Notes: generated by a model not told the origin, from the sequence alone. A stretch of DNA of 64,000 bases from Anastatus disparis (GCA_017163975.1 JAFFSR010000315.1:1201001-1265000), one strand, 5' to 3'; positions 20,620 through 31,599 are shown, numbered from the stretch's first letter. Translations and numbers: made by a program.

Positions 20620-23612
20620 GGCCATAGCCTACGACCAAATCTCTTCAGCCGCAGTGTATACCACTAGTATGACGAGTTTCTGATGCTGCGGCAGCTTAGA
20701 GGCAGAAAGAAGTCTGGTAGACTTGCATTCGCTCTCCGAACATCCACAGACAGGGACCGTCTAAGCCCCCTTCACCCTGGCCGTGGAACGAGGACAAGAA
20801 AATGTTCTTGTTACACAGACGAAGATCCGTAACATCTACCGTACTCATCCGCAACGTGGGACTGCGTTAGTAGTACTTCACGTTGCGGATCTTGTCTATA
20901 GCCATCCATTTCGTCCGTCTGTCTAAGCACAGGCTCTGTCCATTCATACGTCTATCCGTGCATGCATCCTTTCATGCATGGATGGACGTATTTCCACTCA
21001 CTCTTCTCTATTCGCTTGTGGCTCGGGTACGTGGGGTCGCTGGGTCCAAGGACTTTTCAGTCCCCCTGCGTTAATACTCATCACGTTTCGCGCATTCTTT
21101 CATTCTTATAGTTTACCATTAACTCAGCTTGGGTACGTGGGTTCACTAGGCCCGAAGACTTTTTAATCCTCCTGCATTATTACTCATAACTTTACAGACT
21201 TCCTTCCATTCTCACATCTTAGCATTCACTCAGCACGAGTACCTGGGGTCGCTAAGCCCAAAGACATTTCTGTCTCCCTGCGTGTATATATCTCGGGTAC
21301 GTCGGTTCGCTAAGCCCAAGGACTTTTTAGCCCGCTTGCATTAGCACACATAAATTTACAGACTTCCTTCCATTTTTACAACTTACTCGCTAAGCCCAAA
21401 GAAGACTTAATAGTCTCTCTACGTTAGCGCACTTCCTTATTCAGTGCTCCATCCATTCTCACAACTTGCCATTTCCACAGCTCGGGTCCATCGGGTCGGT
21501 AGGCCCAAAGAGGTTTTCGTCTCCCTGCGTATTTGAACCACACATTCGCTTATCCTTCCAGGCATCCTTTCTCTTTCTTTCCTGTAAGGACGATTCCAAC
21601 AAAGGCCGCCATCGCTGTTTAGCTTTCTTCGTCCTCAAGTATCCTGTCAATGATGTTATCTGGCGTAACGTCTCCTGTCCGTCTTTCCAAGGTCCGACTG
21701 TCGGTAGTTCAACACGAGCATACAAAGAACGTATGTTTCGCATCATCTCTGTCGTGTCCGCAGTAGGTACAACCCGCATACTAAACCTTCTGCATTATGT
21801 ACAGGTACTGTCTGAAGTATCTGTGTCCGGTCAGAAATTGGGTGAGGTAGAAATCAACCTCTCCAAAGAATCGTTGCGTCCACCGTCTCAGGTCCCATAT
21901 CAGTCATCTCGTCCACGCGCCCGTGCTGTCCCTCATCCATCGTTCGTTTCATAGCATCATGGTCCGGTCTCTTTTACGAACTGCTGCCTATGTCCGTCTT
22001 ATGACTTTCATAGACCTTCTTGCGCTCTTGCGCAAGCAGGTCTATGGGGATGACGCCCGCGACAACCATCACAGCCTCTGCAGAGGCCGTCCGGTAAGCG
22101 CACGCCATCCGTAGCACTCCCTGTCTCTGTACTTCCCTCAGTCTTTTTCTATATTTTTAAGCGTTAAGCGCTTCGGCCCATATTTCCGACGCGTACGACA
22201 TGATCGAGTAAGTCGTTGACATCAGTAACCGTCTCTTGCTTGTTCTTGGTCCGTACGTTTTTGCAAAAAGCCGGCCTAGCGAAAAGGTCAGTTTTGTCGC
22301 CCTTTCGATCACCCTCTGTATGTGTGGCTTGAAAGTAAATCTTGTATCCAGGGTTACCTCCAGATACCTCAGGCTCCCTTCAATCTCCGTTTTTTCAGTA
22401 CCAACTGTAATTAGGATAAGCGTAGGTATGCATCTCCCTCAGCAGCAGTCAGTAGCATCAGTTCTGTCTCATTCAGTGCCTGCGTCAGTCCGTGTTCCAT
22501 TATCCATTTGCTGATCCATCTTATTACCATGTTTAACGTCAGCTGTACCAATCCCGGAGTCTTCTGAACGATCACCATGCTATGTCATCAGCGTAAACGA
22601 TGAGTGACGCACCCTCCGGCATCTTTAGTCTCAGCAAGCTGTTGTAGTCTACGTTCTGGAAATCTGGTCCCAGAATGGAACTCTGTGTTACCCCCGTGGT
22701 TATCGCTCTGCCGTCCAGTCCTTCTGTCGTTTTGTACGTTATACATCTATTACGCAAGTAGTCCTTCACCACTCTCATCAGGTAGTCCGGCACCCTGAAA
22801 GACCTATAGGTCTCGAGAATATAAGAAAACCTGATGCTGTTGAAGACCTTCTTTGCATCCAGAGTAGCGAGGAAGACTATGGGTCTCGATCCTCGGTTCG
22901 TCTGTGCTATCTTTCTGGAAGGCACAAGAATTCCCTGGATAGTGTCTACCCTCGATCGGCCCTTGCGGAATCCGTACTGATTGTCTGTAAGCCCCCCTGC
23001 CCTATCTACTAAGTCCGATAGTCTTATTTTCAGTTGTTGTTCGTATACCTTTCCTGCTGTATCTAAAAGGCACAACTGGCTCTTCTTTTTCTTTATATAA
23101 AAAGACCAGTCTGGCCTTCTTCCAAAGCGTGCTAAAGGTTCTTGTCCGTAAACATCTGTTATACATGTTCAGAAGCAGCTCCAGCCTGCTAATAGCGACT
23201 TGCCGAAGAACCTCCCCTGGAATGCTGTCTGGTTGTGGCGGCTTTCTGGGTTTCAGAAAAGCGGTTACGACTAGCAGTTCCGCCTCCGTAAACTCTGAAA
23301 CAGCTTGGCGTCGATAGTCGACTGGCCCCTCCATCACCGGGTGGTTCGGGAACAGCCTGTCCACCGTCGCTGCCATTGACGGTCCATTTCTGTGTTCAGG
23401 AAGACTAAGAGCTCCGAATTTCTAAGTCACTAGTTTATAACCCAGACCCCAGTAGTCCTGGTCCCCCTCCTCGCACAGCTGTTTACAGCATCGCTTCTTA
23501 CCGTATTTTATGACGTTTGTCAGAAGCGTGCGACGTGCAACGTGCTCAGAAGCGGTGCATGGACCCTGGTAGATGACATTTGCCCAGCAGGGCTTCCCGA
23601 GCCGACTTCCAT
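20620..23612 (-). pseudogene. R1-clade (Waldo-like) LINE, 5'-truncated and decayed
   Basis: Read on the minus strand, the order is: the end of the linker before RT (23376-23002), RT (23075-22572), a C-terminal zinc knuckle and a long 3' UTR. RT blocks seen include NQYGFRKGRS (~22965-22995), TLDAKKVFNSI, GVTQSSILGP and VYADDIAW (~22574-22597). A CX2C..H..C cluster (CTYCGHDRDDAKHTFFVC) lies near 21716-21775, typical of R1-type ORF2 C-termini. Frames are broken between blocks, and the endonuclease domain and ORF1 are missing. The element lies between two (ATGT)n tracts, which are (ACAT)n on its own strand. From published work as I recall it, Waldo elements of the R1 clade insert into (ACAY)n repeats, which fits. 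Higher GC than the neighbourhood marks its edges. Confidence 0.85.
21022..21515 (-). repeat. ~110-bp tandem repeats in the LINE 3' UTR
   Basis: CTCGGGTACGTGGGGTCGCT-like starts recur near 21022, 21129, 21236, 21293 and 21480. Each is followed by AAGGACTTTT-AGTCCCCCTGCGTTA and a CTTCCATTCTCACA stretch. Units are 55-110 bp long. They lie in the noncoding end of the R1-clade LINE. Confidence 0.75.
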
Positions 23613-23614
23613 GT

Positions 23615-23756
23615 ATATGCGTATGTACGTATGTATATATGTATGTCTGTATGTATGTATGTATGTATGTATATATGTATAAATGTTATGTATGTATGTA
23701 TGTATGTATGTATGTATGTATGTATGTATGTATGTATGTATGTATATGTATATATA
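23615..23756. repeat. (TATG)n microsatellite, right of the R1-clade LINE
   Basis: Nearly uninterrupted TATG units at 23687-23742 with more diverged units to the left. The ORFs 23573-23821 and 23580-23777 are translations of it. Confidence 0.9.
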
Positions 23757-24302
23757 TATTGCTTATCGGTCAGTTAGGCCGTGAGGCGAGCATAAAAATA
23801 CGTGTCATAGGAAACCAGTAAACCTTTTGAACTCAGCGTGTTTTGAATATAAGTAATCGAGTAATGTATGTCTGGCAGCATGTAAATGGGGCGTTAAGTC
23901 GCGGCATTATGTGAAAGTCGACGAAAATCGAATGTATCGATGTATGATGAGAAACCGGATGAAATTTATTTGGTTATTACTTTCTTGTATGTAGTTATAA
24001 AAAAAAATATGCCAGACTTATGGGGTGGATCCGTCGCCTCACCAGACAACCCCCAATATGACTATTTAAGCAATTAATTAGGATTATAGAAAACCAGCTG
24101 GTTTTTTAAGCATAGCTTGTTTTTTTAATATATTTTACAGGAACGTTTATGCCAGACGCGTATGGTGGGCCCTAGTGTATGCCAGACTGGCCCAAAGTGA
24201 GCCATTTGCCAACTTTTAAAGGATTATAGGAAACTGTCTGGCACTTAAATATGTTATGTATTTTGATATAAAAACACCATACAATGAGTGCCAGACACGC
24301 AG

Positions 24303-25591
24303 GTTGGGGATTTTATACTGCCAGACATCGTTAAAGTAGAAAATTATACAGTGGCTGGCAATAGAACGCAGCCGCCTTTGAGAAATGAAGTACAAACTTT
24401 GAAGTCTTGTATCTCACGAAATAAAAGTTGTACAGGATTATGCAACCTTTTATTTTAAAGGTATTTTTATCTCTGGGTCAAAAAAATGTTTAATAATATA
24501 CGTGAGAAGTAAAAAAATAAGTTGACGATCAAAGCAATAGTCACAAGAAAAGAATCGTTTATCGATACATCCAATAAAAATTGGCCACAAAAGCAAAAGA
24601 AAAAAGAGAGATGGAGAGTTGTTTAAACAGATGCCATTAGACAGAAATTTTTTGAATTTTATTTCATGTAAATAGGAGACTTTTATATTGTTGTTGAAAA
24701 AGAATATGTTTCTCAAATTAACGGTAACTTTAAAAATTTTTCAGTTATATTAATTTTTTTTACTTTTTTTGAGAAAATAAATTTAGGTCAGATCACAAGT
24801 ATTATGACTACATTATATCAATTAAAAAATATATTTAATTTTAAATACCAAATTAGAAAGAAATATCACAGTTAGAGTTACTGGTTTGGTTTCGTCATTT
24901 GGAAACATTACACATTATTGCTCTGGAAAATAATAAAAAATACTGCTTCGAAACAAAATATTCAATTAAATACTTAAAAGCTTACCTAAAATAATTATTT
25001 AATATATACACTGTTAAAAATTTTTTAATGAAACTCAGTGCCGTCTTTAAAGGGCTTGGGGCCCTCTTAAGGCGACGCAAATCTTATTAATACGATACAT
25101 AAATCGTTTTTTTTCATACAGTTCTTTATGAATAAGTTACCAATAGTTTGATTCAGCATTAATCGTCGAATTTAATCAGGACTTGACAAGAAAAAGCAAA
25201 ATATTTAAATGATTTTTATAAAAAATGTTCATAATTGATTAATAAATTTATAAAACCAATTATATTTTATTAAAAATAAAATACCTGTACTTCACACTTA
25301 CTAGTGCTTTAATTGTAATAATTTTAATTAGTTTCTTAATATATCAAACTTTTACAACGAGCTATCGAATAAAAATCATAAACGCTTCTGTTTATACGTA
25401 AATTTGGGACGGACTCTGACAGCAAGATATATTAATATTGTAATCGAGAATCAAATAGCATTTTACTATCTATAAAGTTTAAGAAATTCACAAACATCGA
25501 CAAGTATAAAACGCTGTCTGTGGGCACGTTCCGTAAGTTAAATTCAGTTGCAGCATGGCAACACCGCAGTGTGCGGCTGTTACGTAAGTAA
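24303..25591. other. Interior of the TIR element, no gene recognised
   Basis: About 1.3 kb of AT-rich DNA. ORF 24450-24716 (-) is 88 codons, rich in Phe, Leu and Ile with two CxxxC-like positions, but matches no family I know. Nothing else stands out. Confidence 0.4.
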
Positions 25592-25720
25592 TAGTATATT
25601 ACGACCCAAGGCCAGAAAGTTAGATTTTCTGGCTTGCGTGATATTAAGGCCGAGGTGAAGCCGATGCTTTATATCACGCTCGCCAGGGCATCTAATATTC
25701 TGGCCGCGTATCGTATACTA
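25592..25720. repeat. Short palindromic element, copy 1 (TAGTATATTACGACCC ends)
   Basis: It starts TAGTATATTACGACCCAAGG and ends ..GGCCGCGTATCGTATACTA. The arms pair across a CGAGGTGAAGCC centre. The ends match those of 27955-28085 and 28229-28362, but the middles differ. Confidence 0.7.
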
Positions 25721-25756
25721 TTTTTCTTTATCTCTAGCCGAAAGTACGTGGTTATA

Positions 25757-26048
25757 TATACACTGAAAAATAAATGGTGATGTAGCTGAACTACCGGTAG
25801 TCGAACCACGCTCTCTTAAGTTCGTATGCACGGAGTCTCGCTGCAAGAGAACAGTAGCGCCTCTGTGGCAAAAGAGCTTCACTTCACATCGGAGAGACGC
25901 GAGTGGGAACTGAGAAGCCCCGCAAAAAGAACGGTTAGCTTCTTCTGTGGGGCATCACACTCACCACGAGAGAAAAGATTTGCATGCCTACTGTTTGTAG
26001 CAGAAGTACTTCGTGGGACTCGTAGTTCACCACTTTCTTTTCAGTGTA
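25757..26048. mobile_element. MITE with CACTGAAAA-type terminal inverted repeats
   Basis: ACACTGAAAAATAAATGGTG (25757 on) and the CTGAACTACCGGTAGTCGAACC region are mirrored by GGGACTCGTAGTTCACCAC and TTTCTTTTCAGTGT (to 26048). The same CACTGAAAA start is used by the element at 26656-27018. ORF 25826-26191 runs through it but is not protein-like. Confidence 0.6.
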
Positions 26049-26129
26049 GAAATAGCCCGTCCAATAATGTATGTAGTTATGTATGGATATTGCTCGCTCG
26101 ATTTTTGCGAAACCTTATCGAATGTACGT

Positions 26130-26216
26130 TATTTATGAAAATTGCATGCCCGACATTTGCAAAACCGAGGAGAAACCGAGGTTTTTGCTGATCGGGGCAA
26201 GCAATTTTCATAAATC
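26130..26216. repeat. 87-bp palindrome
   Basis: TTTATGAAAATTGCATGCCC is mirrored by GGGGCAAGCAATTTTCATAAA, and AAAACCGAGG by CCGAGGTTTT across a five-base centre. Confidence 0.75.
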
Positions 26217-26395
26217 CATTTAAAAAAATTATGCTAAAGGTTATATTTGAAAATAAAGATAATTATATAAAATAAAGATTATTTAAAAAAAATAAAGTGC
26301 TAATAAAATTTTTTCAATTATTTTCTTTATTGCAACTACATGGAGTAACATTAAAAACACTGTTATTGAAAGTACAATCATCAAATTTAAAATTA

Positions 26396-26540
26396 AAAAA
26401 AATTTAATTAATTAAATTTAATAATTAATTTAATCAATTTAATTAATTAATTCAATCAATTTAATTAATTAATTTAATCAATTTAATTAATTAATTTAAT
26501 CAATTTAATTAATTAATTTAATCAATTTAATTTAAATTTA
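26396..26540. repeat. ~30-bp AT tandem repeat
   Basis: About five copies of a TTTAATCAATTTAATTAATTAA-type unit made only of A and T plus one C per unit. Confidence 0.8.
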
Positions 26541-26655
26541 AAACTAAATTATATGTACCAATAATGTGTTGTTTATATGTTAAAGTAATGTAGAAGAACG
26601 ATAGTTGTGACAATTGTTTATAGGCTACAAGCTCAGTCATGGCCGTTGTTAAGGA

Positions 26656-27018
26656 CACTGAAAAACTTTCGGCTTGCAAGATGCCCTTCTCTCTGAGTAT
26701 GCTAGCGCCACGCAATCAGTGCGGATAGTGTGCTGAATACGAATTGTCTATGCTCCGATCATCTGGGCATAACGCTGCATGAACAAACCTGCGCGTCACA
26801 TGTGCCGTATCGGCGCAAGAGAAACTCGAATCTGTTACTCCGATTGCGCGTATAACTCGAGACTTGACGAATCGGCGCTTCACATAACCTTCATATATAC
26901 AGGTAGCGCCAAGAGTCTTTCTGTGTGATGCTCCGATGGCGCGTATAACTGACGATACCACGAATCGGCGCTGCACATAAACTTTGAGTATAGAGGGTGC
27001 GCCGAAAGTTTTTCAGTG
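26656..27018. mobile_element. 363-bp MITE with 18-bp perfect inverted ends
   Basis: CACTGAAAAACTTTCGGC at the left is the exact reverse complement of GCCGAAAGTTTTTCAGTG at the right. The interior has three partly repeated blocks containing GCTCCGAT..GCGCGTATAACT and GAATCGGCGCT. ORF 26716-26976 (-) is a translation of those blocks. Confidence 0.8.
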
Positions 27019-27019
27019 A

Positions 27020-27391
27020 AGATGTAAAACGGAAACTACACCTGCACTCATAAATATTAACTATCTTTCCATTTTATTGTTGAATTTCCAGAAAAGAAAT
27101 GCATTAGCTTGTAGTATTTACCATAACGATTATTTTGTTAAATTTTCAAAAAAATTTATTCATTAGTTTTTAAGATATTTGGATCCTGGTACAAAATCGA
27201 AAAATTTTAACAATCATTATTGAAACCCAAAATTCTCAATAACTATAATAAATTAATTGATTTAAAAATTTAACTGCATAATATTTATGGTACATACTAC
27301 AAGCTAATGCATTTCTTTACCAAAAATTTTGCAATGAAATGGAAAGAAAATCAATATTTGTGAGTACAGGTGTAGTGTCCATTTTACATCT
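27020..27391. mobile_element. 372-bp MITE with AGATGTAAAA ends, copy 1
   Basis: AGATGTAAAACGGAAACTAC is mirrored by ..TGTAGTGTCCATTTTACATCT, and the arms continue inward (CTTTCCATTTTATTG / CAATGAAATGGAAAG). A second, more decayed copy is at 46391-46737, so this is a dispersed family. Confidence 0.8.
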
Positions 27392-27954
27392 CCTTAAGTT
27401 AAACAAGCCACAAAAAAGTCGTTGCTAGCCAAAGTGAAATAAGCCGCAAAAACATTTGTTTCCGGAGTCAAATCCCGCCAGGAACCCCGTACTTTCGGAT
27501 AGGAAATAAAGAAAAAAATATTAGCCAATTTCGAATTTTAAAAGTATATAAACACGTTCGATTAATTATGTTTACAATTAAAATCAGTGAAATATGTATT
27601 AATAAATACTAATATAAATTTTATTAATACTAATATATTAATATTAATGTACGATATTATTACAATTTTTTTATATAATAATTTCATAATAATTTGATAA
27701 TTAATTATATTAATGATAACTTATCGATTTTGTTATATTGATTATATTTCAATACTCAATGTATATAAAAAAATATTTCTTTTCAGTTGATAAAGAAATT
27801 ATTTCATAAAAATGTAAAAATGATACTGATATAAATAATCATAATTTTATTACTTTTATTTTTCAAAAATTCATGAATTTTAAGTAATAGTCACTTATTT
27901 AGAATTACTTATTTTTTAAGTATATTTTCTAAAAATATAAATTTTTTAAAATAA

Positions 27955-28085
27955 TAGTATATTATTGACCAAGGATGCATATTGATCATTCTCGGCGAGT
28001 GCGAACTTTTGGGGCCGAGTGTAGCAAGGCCTCGAAAGTTGCACGAGCTAGGATGATCAATATGCATCCATGGTCTAATATACTA
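27955..28085. repeat. Short palindromic element, copy 2
   Basis: It starts TAGTATATTATTGACCAAGG and ends CCATGGTCTAATATACTA. The arms include ATGCATATTGATCAT / ATGATCAATATGCAT around a GGGGCCGAGTG centre. Ends are shared with copies 1 and 3. Confidence 0.75.
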
Positions 28086-28228
28086 TTTTTTTGTCCCGAG
28101 GCCGAGACATTTAAAGTTTTTCCGTAGGACGCAAAATGGTCATTTTGCGGCCTAGGGCAAAAAATAACTTTTTCTGCCATCCAGCCAGAAAGCGACAACT
28201 TTCTGGCCACTGCCGTTGGGCAGAAAAA
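28086..28228. repeat. Cluster of small hairpins between palindromes
   Basis: It contains CGCAAAATGGTCATTTTGCG and GCCAGAAAGCGACAACTTTCTGGC, two short hairpins. The segment may be a diverged fourth palindrome joined to copies 2 and 3. Confidence 0.6.
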
Positions 28229-28362
28229 TAGCATACGACCCATGGCCAGTAAAAAAGAAAGCCTCAGATCACATGTTTGTCAACTTCAGCTCCGCCTCAG
28301 CCGACAATTACATGTGATCTGAGACATTTCTTTTTTTTCTGGCCTTGGGTCGTAATATACTA
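28229..28362. repeat. Short palindromic element, copy 3
   Basis: It starts TAGCATACGACCCATGGCCAG and ends CTGGCCTTGGGTCGTAATATACTA (last bases 28362). Arms CTCAGATCACATG / CATGTGATCTGAG pair around a centre rich in GCTCCGCCTC. Ends match copy 1 closely. Confidence 0.75.
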
Positions 28363-28904
28363 TATTTTGATTTAATAATTTAACAAGACAACATAACCCT
28401 AATTATTTCTAATGAACATAGAAATAGTTCTCTCAGTGTTTTCAGACATGGCTGAAGAACTGATGCGTTGTAGCTTCATACAATGACAGATGTATACTGA
28501 TTTCCCTCGTATTCTTGTCAAATCGGGTAAGAGATGAATACAATATATGCATAAAATAAGGTCTATACTCCAAAATTTTTGACCGTCAATAAAAAGGGGA
28601 CCTATATTTTATCTGATAGTCCTAGCATAAAACTAAGCGGCAAATTTTAAAAGATAATTTAATACTTTGTAATAAATAACTTTTATCTTTTGATTTATTA
28701 TATTAAGTTTTTATTTTATGTAATAAATTGAATGATTTATTATATTAAATAACTATTTTATTTTAATATTTTTGCTACATTTAAACATTGTTAATAGTTT
28801 TGCACTTTTTCTTGCGTTTTCGTATATTGCTACGTATTTTTGGACATTCTCCGAAAATCGAAAACATCATCCTAATAACAAAAGCTCCAATATAGGTGTC
28901 TGGC
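28363..28904. other. Interior of the TIR element, no gene recognised
   Basis: About 540 bp of AT-rich DNA with no recognised ORF or repeat, ending where the right terminal inverted repeat starts. Confidence 0.4.
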
Positions 28905-29423
28905 ATTTTTATATTTGCAAAAGACAATTAAAATATGATATTTAAGTAAAAAAAAAACAAGTGGTTTCCTATGATCCTTCAATAGTTGGCAAATGGCTCA
29001 TTTTGGGCCAGTCTGGCATACACTAGGGTCCACCCTACGCGTCTCGCATAAACGTTTCTGTAAAATATATTTAAAAAACAAGCAATGCTGAAAAAACCAG
29101 CTGGTTCCCTATAATCCTAAGAAATCGCTTAAATAGTCATGTTGGGGGTGGTCTGTCGAGGCGAAGGGACCACCCCATGTGTCTGGCATATTTTTTTTAT
29201 AACTACATTCAAGAAAGTAATAATCAAATAAATTTTATCCGGTTTCTTATCGTACATCGATACATTTGATTTTCGTCGACTTTCACATAATGCCGCGACT
29301 TAACGCCCCATTTACACGCTGTCAGACATACATTACGCGATTACTTATATTCAAAACAAGCTTAGTTCAAAAGGTTCACTGGTTTCCTATGACACATATT
29401 TTTATACTCGCCTCACGGCCTAA

Positions 29424-30600
29424 GTGGTTTGTATGCCATTTCTGGCAACAAACTTGTCTCAGGAAGTGGTGGTAGCCTATAACTTCTCTCATATTCAAGA
29501 GTTTGTTCTGCTTTTCGAGCTTGGTCGAAAAGCTCCTCTATCGACGCCACCTCCGCTCGTCTTACCTGTCTCTGCAGGTCTGGCAAAATATTTTGGTAAA
29601 GCCATTCCAATTGTCTACCAATATTTGGTATTGATGACATCTTCCTCACGATGGCTACGAGACACGTGATGTAGTCTCTTATTGCCTCGTTTCTGCCTTG
29701 TGTTCTCTGATTGGCTTCAGAAACGAGGCTTTGTTGGTATCTTCTACTCGTACCGTACCATCTTTTTGTCGAGGCGACAAATTGGGCCCAGGACTGCCAT
29801 TTGTCTTTTTCATTGTGATACCGAGTCGCTGCGGTCCCAGTAAACAATTCGGACAGAGAAAAGAGAACTTCTTGTTCTGTCAGATTTGCTAGAGCTCGAC
29901 AATCTTCTACTCTAGCGAGTAAAACCCCAATACTCAGGCTTTTTTCGCCGGCAAATTTAACTAAATTATTCCCCATTGTAATTTGGGTACTGGATAGATC
30001 AGACGGGCGTCCTATTCCATCCTCCCGCTGATTGGTAGATGTTGGAAACTGCCTACCTGGTATAGAACTGTCTCTAGTTCAGTACAGTCCTAGCAGCCCG
30101 TACATCGCTATTTTTGATGTGGGTGCTTGATGCACTTCCCAGCATCTTGAGCCGATCCACTTTTCTGCTCATTTCCGCATACTTATCTCTCATTTCCGTA
30201 ATGCATGCCCTCATTGCTGATATGCGTTGTACAAACTCTAAGGGTGTTTCAAATATTTTATTCGTAGAATCTGCTATGGAGATAGTATTCTTGGCTGCAG
30301 TAGTTTGTGTTCCTGACGTGGCTGCAGCACTGGTCAGAGGAGGTTGTGGTCTCCTTGTTGACCGTAGGAGGTTGCATATGTGCTGTATTCTCTTTGTTGA
30401 CTGTCGGAGGTTGCATATGCGCTGTGGTCTCTTTGCTGACCGTAGAAGGTTGCTGTTGGTCGTCCTTCCAAGTGATATTTGTGTCCTTGATCGTGACCAT
30501 TGTCCTCTGCAAGTTATCTTCGACCACCTGGTCTCCACTTATCGCCTAGAACGGATGTACTTCAGACTCATCATGTTCAGTCTGAAGTATTTCGGTTATC
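29424..30600 (-). pseudogene. Retroelement Gag fragment cut by the TIR element
   Basis: On the minus strand the segment 29976-29424 encodes a typical retrotransposon Gag capsid region. It has a WQSWAQFVASTKRWYG block, a YQQSL..RTQGRNEAIRDYI block and EWLYQNILPDLQRQVRRAEV before a helical tail. This resembles the Retrotrans_gag pattern of Ty3-like elements. Upstream (30538-30074) is a poorly ordered region with a Met-rich coiled-coil-like stretch (RDKYAEMSRKVDRL) and 39-bp repeats. A stop (near 30074) and at least one frame change separate the two parts. The capsid frame ends just as it enters the right end of the 23774-29423 element, so the Gag was interrupted by that insertion. No continuation was recognised on the other side of that element. 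Confidence 0.75.
30340..30470 (-). repeat. 39-bp tandem repeat in the gag 5' region
   Basis: About three copies of a GTTGACCGTAGGAGGTTGCA-type unit. On the minus strand it encodes 13-residue repeats around PPTVNKET.AHMQ in one frame. Confidence 0.75.
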
Positions 30601-30972
30601 GTGCGATCACGATTCTCCGCCCTTCTATGCATCGCCTCCCTCGGGTTAAAGTCCGCTGTAAAATCTTCCGGATCGCAATTACTGGAAAACCACTTTAATA
30701 GCCGGTCAGCGTGACGCAATCTGCTGCCAGTGCCAAGCAGTTCTAAGCTTTACATGAGATTTTCGGTTCTATTACCAACTAGAATATTTCAATAAATGTG
30801 TATTTATATTGCAAGACTATTCAACTCAAATATTGTTTCGAGAGATAATTGTTTTGCTCTCTTTATTTATAATTATGTTTCGCTAACACTAACTCTTGAT
30901 TCCAACAACTAATTCACAATAAATAATCTAAAAAAATAAAAATTTCTTTTTTCTCTATATTAATGGCTCTGA
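30601..30972. other. Sequence upstream of the Gag fragment
   Basis: About 370 bp, possibly leader or LTR of the minus-strand retroelement. No second LTR copy is present to confirm this. No gene was recognised. Confidence 0.35.
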
Positions 30973-30973
30973 T

Positions 30974-31316
30974 TTACCAGAAGCTTGCGAAGCAAACTCT
31001 ATTCACTATCTTTAATGGAGGAAATTAATTTATTCATTTAATATTATATTGAATCATTGCTGTTTTTGGGTATTGTTTAATAGTATTTTTTTATACTTAT
31101 GTTAACACAGTTGCCGAAATTTCCTTAATTGTTTGTAAATTTGTGCGAAGAATTTCGGTAATTGGACTGCATTTCAATCTTGGTCAGTTTGTTTTTATTT
31201 GGAGCAATTGCTGGACTGCTTGTCTGAGCTTTAATTGCTCGGTCAACGGATCAGCAAGTAAGCTTGTCCCCCATTAAAGATAGTTAATAGAGTTTGTCTT
31301 GCAATCTTCTGGTAAT
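30974..31316. mobile_element. ~340-bp MITE with inverted ends
   Basis: TTACCAGAAGCTTGCGAAGC and ACTCTATTCACTATCTTTAATGG on the left are mirrored by CCATTAAAGATAGTTAATAGAGT and CTTGCAATCTTCTGGTAA on the right. No ORF. Confidence 0.75.
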
Positions 31317-31599
31317 TATATATATATATATATACAGTCGTGAGACAAGATTCAACCGACCCCCCCCCCCTCAGCCCTACCTCAAATGTCTGTCGGTACA
31401 GCCCCCCCTCAAATTACGTTGTGATTCCTCTTGTAAATAGCCATTTCAAAATTAACGTAACTGAGGCCCCCCTCGCCTTCCCTCAATTCTTATAGCCCCC
31501 CCCCCCTCATTATGCCCTTTCCCTCACTATGATATTATGTTTTAGTAATTAATAATAAAAAAATATTTTTATTATTAATAATATTCTATTATTATAATA
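31317..31599. repeat. (TA)n followed by C-rich low-complexity sequence
   Basis: A TA tract at 31317-31335 is followed by C-runs (31360-31371, 31396-31402, 31466-31472, 31497-31506) interspersed with CCCTCA. No function is evident. Confidence 0.6.

Larger units (their letters stand above)
23774..29423. mobile_element. 5.65-kb DNA-transposon-like element with ~520-bp terminal inverted repeats
   Basis: The left end begins TTAGGCCGTGAGGCGAG and the right end is its mirror, CTCGCCTCACGGCCTAA. The mirror continues for ~520 bp (23774-24302 against 28905-29423) with moderate divergence. Both arms hold repeated copies of the octamer TGCCAGAC or its complement GTCTGGCA (roughly seven or eight per arm), which look like subterminal transposase-binding sites. 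No target duplication is clear. No transposase was recognised in the interior, which is filled with smaller palindromic elements. It is therefore a large non-autonomous or gutted element. Confidence 0.8.

Noticed and set aside
20468..23756. CRISPR-like or regulatory meaning of the short repeats
   Set aside because: Units are microsatellites without unique spacers, and the genome is eukaryotic.
25826..26191. 121-codon ORF
   Set aside because: Most of it is inside a MITE with CACTGAAAA ends, and no family resemblance was seen.
31350..31510. C-run region as a telomere or G-quadruplex array
   Set aside because: Runs are irregular and not the TTAGG-type insect telomere repeat. I see only low-complexity sequence.
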